Shown here: in pieces, positions 6,601 through 8,027 of the stretch | Numbering within the stretch: position 1 is the stretch's first letter | How the letters are laid out: the number at the start of each line of letters is the position of its first letter | Origin: Candidatus Wallbacteria bacterium | GTDB lineage: Bacteria > Muiribacteriota > JAQTZZ01 | Direction: 5' to 3' | DNA length: 8,027 nt | Assembly (NCBI GenBank): GCA_028711905.1 | Contig: JAQTRI010000017.1 | Span: forward strand, 1-8,027 | Translations under genes and position numbers: made by a program | Notes under the pieces: generated by a model | The model's input: the letters and a program-made list of their open reading frames with translations, nothing else | What the model was told of the DNA's origin: nothing | The model's database searches: none

Positions 6601-8027
6601 CACTTCAGCGGTATTGGCCGGAGCTGTAAACACAGTCCCGTCAATCGATCCGCCGCCGATGGCCATCAAGGAAACGCTGCCTGCTTCGATAGTGGTGCCG
6701 TCGTTGTAATACACCAGAGCTGAAATGGAAGACAGCTCGACCGTCGCACTCATCACGACTTCCATTGTCTTGAGGCTGGTTTCCATATGCGATGGTGTGA
6801 GTACAGCGCCCATCGTCCCGCTGTGCCACACATCGTTATAATTCGTGATTACACCGTCGAAGCCGCCAGTCACCCACATTTTTCCGCCATAGGCCAGGGC
6901 CTTGAGCCCGCGGCGCGGTGTAAATCCCGCTGTTGCGGTCACGCAGGACCAGGACGCGGCATCGAACGAATTCCACACATCGCTCCTGACCGAGCCGTCG
7001 TCGCCGCCGATCACCCACAGCCCTCCGTTGTACACCACTCCTGTGTGCATATACCTGGCTGTGTACAGGGGAGAAGTCGAGGCCATGGTCCAGCTGACGC
7101 CATCTGTCGAGTACCAGGCGTCGTTCAAATTGACAGACCCTGCCTCCTGGCCGCCGATCACCCACATTTTATTGTCCCAGATAAAGCTCACATGCGCCGC
7201 TCTGGCTGAAAACGCCGCAGCTGCAGTGGCCATGGTCCAGTCCGCGCCGTCGTATGAATACCACACATCATTGCACATACCGTCGCCGTCGCTGCCGCCG
7301 ATCAGCCACAGGCGATTGTCATAGGAAACGCAGGCATGCCCGATCCTGCCTGTGAAGGATGTTTCCACCGCCACCTGGGTCCAGGCACTTCCGTCTTCAG
7401 AGCACCAGACATCATTCAGATTTCCGCTGTCGTTCCCGCCGACCAGCCACATCCTGCCGTCATAGACCGTGCAGGAATGGCCGGCCCTGGCAGAAAACGA
7501 CGCAGCTGCAGTAGCCTGGGTCCAGCCTGCGCCGTCCGTCGAATACCAGGCGTCGTTCAGGTCTGAAGTGTCATTCGTTCCGGCTATGACCCACATCTTC
7601 CCGCCAAAAGCCAGCATGGCATGCGAACTACGGATCGGGAAAGCCGCTGCTGCAGTAGCCTGTTGCCACACGCTGCCCGCTCCGATGACCTGCACTTCCA
7701 TGGTCGATTCCAGGGTCGTGAGGCCTTCGGTGTATGACGCGGAGAGCACTGCCTCTTCGGTGAATGCAGGGGCTGTATAAGAGTTGCCGGCAAGGCTGCC
7801 ACTGCCTGAGAGCACGGACCAGGAAAGGTTCTGCACAATCGACGAACCGTCGTTGTACAGGATTTCGGCTGTGGCCGCCAGGTTGAGAACGGCATTGACT
7901 TCCAGCGTCGCATTTTTCTGCGCCAGAGGCAGATGGACCGGGAAGTTTGAGGCCGTGGTTTCGCAGTACCAGACATCGTTTTTATCAATGGACCCATCAA
8001 TGCCGCCGATCACCCACATTTTGTTAT
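3640..8027 (-). CDS. Giant modular kelch/Ig-like/TolB-propeller protein with C-terminal SUMF1 (FGE-sulfatase) domain; 5' end outside window
   Basis: The visible part is 1461 residues. It ends at TAG (3642-3640) and is open through the right edge; the Asn-Lys just before the first Met at 8019 fits the repeat pattern, so that Met is not the start. Order from N to C: last blade of a kelch propeller, Ig-like 1, six kelch blades, Ig-like 2, six kelch blades, Ig-like 3, six PD40 (TolB-type) blades, Ig-like 4, SUMF1 domain. Such repeats mediate binding and are normally found on exported or surface proteins. Export is inferred, as the N-terminus is missing. No transmembrane segment or sorting signal follows the SUMF1 domain. 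No partner gene is visible; the downstream neighbour is convergent. GC falls sharply at the PD40 boundary. Function is unknown; adhesion, glycan binding or large-surface display are guesses. Confidence 0.9.
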   Translation of the reverse strand, partial: NKMWVIGGIDGSIDKNDVWYCETTASNFPVHLPLAQKNATLEVNAVLNLAATAEILYNDGSSIVQNLSWSVLSGSGSLAGNSYTAPAFTEEAVLSASYTEGLTTLESTMEVQVIGAGSVWQQATAAAAFPIRSSHAMLAFGGKMWVIAGTNDTSDLNDAWYSTDGAGWTQATAAASFSARAGHSCTVYDGRMWLVGGNDSGNLNDVWCSEDGSAWTQVAVETSFTGRIGHACVSYDNRLWLIGGSDGDGMCNDVWYSYDGADWTMATAAAAFSARAAHVSFIWDNKMWVIGGQEAGSVNLNDAWYSTDGVSWTMASTSPLYTARYMHTGVVYNGGLWVIGGDDGSVRSDVWNSFDAASWSCVTATAGFTPRRGLKALAYGGKMWVTGGFDGVITNYNDVWHSGTMGAVLTPSHMETSLKTMEVVMSATVELSSISALVYYNDGTTIEAGSVSLMAIGGGSIDGTVFTAPANTAEVTIEVSYTESGHTITANIPVSVVHYGSQWFQATAGAAWSPRCDGDSLVFDGKVWMIAGDSGGYSNDVWYSTDGAVWTQATAAAAFSARQGVTCLVYDGRMWMIGGFDGSYRNDVWYSQDGSNWYEATAEAAFSGRISHTCVAFNNRMWVIGGGQFPATYHNDVWYSYDGINWIQATAAAGFSSRWFHTSLVYDNKMWVIAGDDSWSQNDVWYSTDGCNWTQATAGASFITRNAHSSTVYDGKMWVIGGDNDGYCLNDVWCSIDGADWTQITASAEFSARLCHLSVTYDNRMWVLGGVDSGDTFENDVWYCDHTAETFITEIYLSASQAVVGPGQELNLLSIEVTAVKNDGTTQEVSGAWSQVSGGGVFAGNTYTAPLSMDTAELLCTYTEGPFTMTRELIVRSLFKMVFHTDRNGSHEIYTMYSDGSNQTRLTTHVANDIDPSYSPDGSKILFVSERDGHGQVYVMNADGSGQTNLSNNAQADYKAKWLPDGQRIIFHSYRDGNAEVYIMNADGSGQTNLSNNAAEDTTPAVSPDGSKIAFKSDRDGNSEIYIMNIDGSNPVNITNNAALDSTPGFSPDGNRVTFYSVRDGNEEIYMMNADGSGQTRLTTSGTNDRSPVFSPDGSMIAFQTDRDGNYEAYIMDADGSNQHNVSNHASNDWFPAFAPYTGLSSPLLTCISLDTYETVVTSGEDFDLSTIVVKAFYSDGSTAEVSGSWSKLAGVGTVSVNLYSAPVNSGTAELVCSYTESSINRTREIRITNKKLIDLGGGVSMEMAWIPAGTSIMGSTAGWPDETPVHTVEITQGFWLGKFEVTQSQWLQIQGSNPSNSVAPNYPVESVSWNDCQLFITNLNGLGQGVFRLPTEAEWEYACRAGTSTEHYWGDPVDGNYLWDTNNSGGIEHNVGEKLPNAWGLYDMSGNVWEWVNDWYDSGYYSASPLQDPTGPGSGTEKVFRSGCYSYSDCRSARRNKLSPSSVDSGGGMRVLLETP
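3643..4317 (-). other. C-terminal SUMF1 / FGE-sulfatase-type domain
   Basis: Begins GGGVSMEMAWIPAGTSIMGS and contains DETPVHTV, FWLGKFEVTQSQW, YPVESVSW, FRLPTEAEWEYACRAGT and LYDMSGNVWEWVNDWYD, the standard landmarks of the formylglycine-generating-enzyme (C-type lectin-like) fold. The end is unusual: RSGCY replaces the usual RGGSW, and GGGMRVLL replaces the usual GFR. Most domains of this kind are not enzymes, and catalytic activity cannot be claimed here. It is more likely a binding or recognition tip. Confidence 0.88.
4318..4602 (-). other. Ig-like domain 4 of the giant protein
   Basis: About 95 residues with YSDGST, VNLYSAP and CSYTES, the same order as the other spacers. It is closest to domain 3 (both have EVSG.WS and a final TRE) but has a much lower GC content. 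Confidence 0.6.
4603..5396 (-). repeat. TolB-type PD40 (WD40-like) beta-propeller array, six repeats
   Basis: Six repeats of about 43-44 residues with the consensus SPDGSKI.F.SDRDGN.EIYIMNADGSGQT.LSNN, which is the PD40 pattern of TolB-like propellers. TolB itself has a six-bladed propeller of such repeats, so the count fits one closed propeller. The GC content here is clearly lower than in the kelch arrays. Confidence 0.88.
5397..5661 (-). other. Ig-like domain 3 of the giant protein
   Basis: About 88 residues with KNDGTT, GNTYTAP and CTYTEG, joining the kelch part to the PD40 part. It shares the high GC of the kelch arrays, unlike the sequence immediately following it in the gene. Confidence 0.6.
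5662..6524 (-). repeat. Second complete kelch-like array, six blades
   Basis: Repeat strands start at 6447, 6306, 6165, 6018, 5877 and 5733, a period of 141-147 bases, matching the first array in number and spacing. Some segments are identical at the DNA level to repeats of the other arrays: the 20 bases at 5861-5880 equal those at 7151-7170 and 8003-8022. This indicates fairly recent duplication or gene conversion. Confidence 0.85.
6525..6812 (-). other. Ig-like domain 2 of the giant protein
   Basis: About 95 residues with YNDGTT, GTVFTAP and EVSYTESG in the same order as the other Ig-like spacers. It lies between the two six-blade kelch arrays. Confidence 0.6.
6813..7677 (-). repeat. First complete kelch-like array, six blades
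   Basis: Six repeats have their conserved MWVIGG-type strands starting at 7596, 7452, 7311, 7167, 7020 and 6879, a period of 141-147 bases (47-49 residues). The consensus is WTQATAAAAFSAR.GH, then YD.KMWVIGG.DG, then NDVWYS.DG. The Gly-Gly pair and spaced aromatic residues are the kelch blade signature. The last two blades are the most diverged (GLWVIGG, KMWVTGG). Confidence 0.85.
7678..7947 (-). other. Ig-like domain 1 of the giant protein
   Basis: About 90 residues containing NDGSS, GNSYTAP and SASYTEG. All four inter-propeller domains share this pattern (NDG or SDG, then [YF][TS]AP, then [SC]YTE), typical of bacterial Ig-like (Big-type) beta sandwiches. It acts as a spacer between propellers. 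Confidence 0.6.
7950..8027 (-). repeat. Last kelch-type blade of an upstream propeller (partial)
   Basis: Encodes NKMWVIGG...NDVWYC followed directly by an Ig-like domain, just as the last blade of the second complete propeller (near 5733) does. It therefore marks the end of another propeller located past the right edge. Confidence 0.7.

Noticed and set aside
6787..7324. Overlapping plus-strand open frames of 140 codons each across the kelch arrays
   Set aside because: They are antisense to the repeat-encoding frame. The repeat period is a multiple of three and the region is GC-rich, so stop-free shadow frames recur. Their products resemble no known family, and the real frame encodes clear kelch blades.
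5733..7596. Regularly spaced DNA repeats taken as a CRISPR-like array
   Set aside because: The 141-147-base period is in frame, and the conserved and variable parts both translate into kelch blades; repeats are diverged at synonymous sites.

Overview
The window looks like a bacterial chromosome segment, probably from an uncultured lineage. GC content is mixed: about 40% to 60% depending on the region, with a very AT-rich stretch at 1987-2179. The sequence does not identify the taxon. The likely leaderless promoters and the giant modular protein of propeller, Ig-like and SUMF1 domains are recurring themes in poorly cultured phyla, but that is inference.

Layout from left to right. (a) 1-398, minus strand: the N-terminal 132 codons of a sugar-type ABC transporter inner-membrane permease (MalF/UgpA class), running off the left edge. 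(b) 483-1986, minus strand: a complete type IV toxin-antitoxin (abortive infection) pair, with AbiEi antitoxin upstream and overlapping the AbiEii nucleotidyltransferase toxin. (c) 1987-2179: an AT-rich divergent control region. It has a strong minus-strand promoter for abiE, a TATAAT box for the plus-strand gene, a palindrome over the abiE -35 box and a second inverted repeat. (d) 2180-3472, plus strand: an AAA_14/DUF4143 ATPase split by a single in-frame amber codon at 2693-2695. (e) 3473-3639: a short convergent intergenic region with three inverted repeats. (f) 3640-8027, minus strand: the C-terminal 1461 residues of a giant protein whose start lies beyond the right edge.

The giant protein is strikingly regular. 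Read N to C, it shows the last blade of a kelch-type propeller, an Ig-like domain, six kelch blades, an Ig-like domain, six kelch blades, an Ig-like domain, six TolB-type PD40 blades, an Ig-like domain and a terminal SUMF1/FGE-sulfatase domain. Every complete propeller has six repeats. The two Ig+kelch super-modules are nearly equal in length (about 1.14 kb). GC content drops from about 60% to about 37% within roughly 120 bp at the junction between the third Ig domain and the PD40 array, suggesting that the protein was assembled from parts of different origin.

The most interesting non-coding signal is a pair of related palindromic sites, 31 bp between their outer CC and GG, that flank the ATPase gene. 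One lies over the abiE promoter and the other overlaps the end of the ATPase gene. They align without gaps at 21 of 31 positions. They may be operators for AbiEi or another regulator, or copies of a dispersed palindromic repeat. No RNA genes, CRISPR arrays, transposases or integrases were seen.
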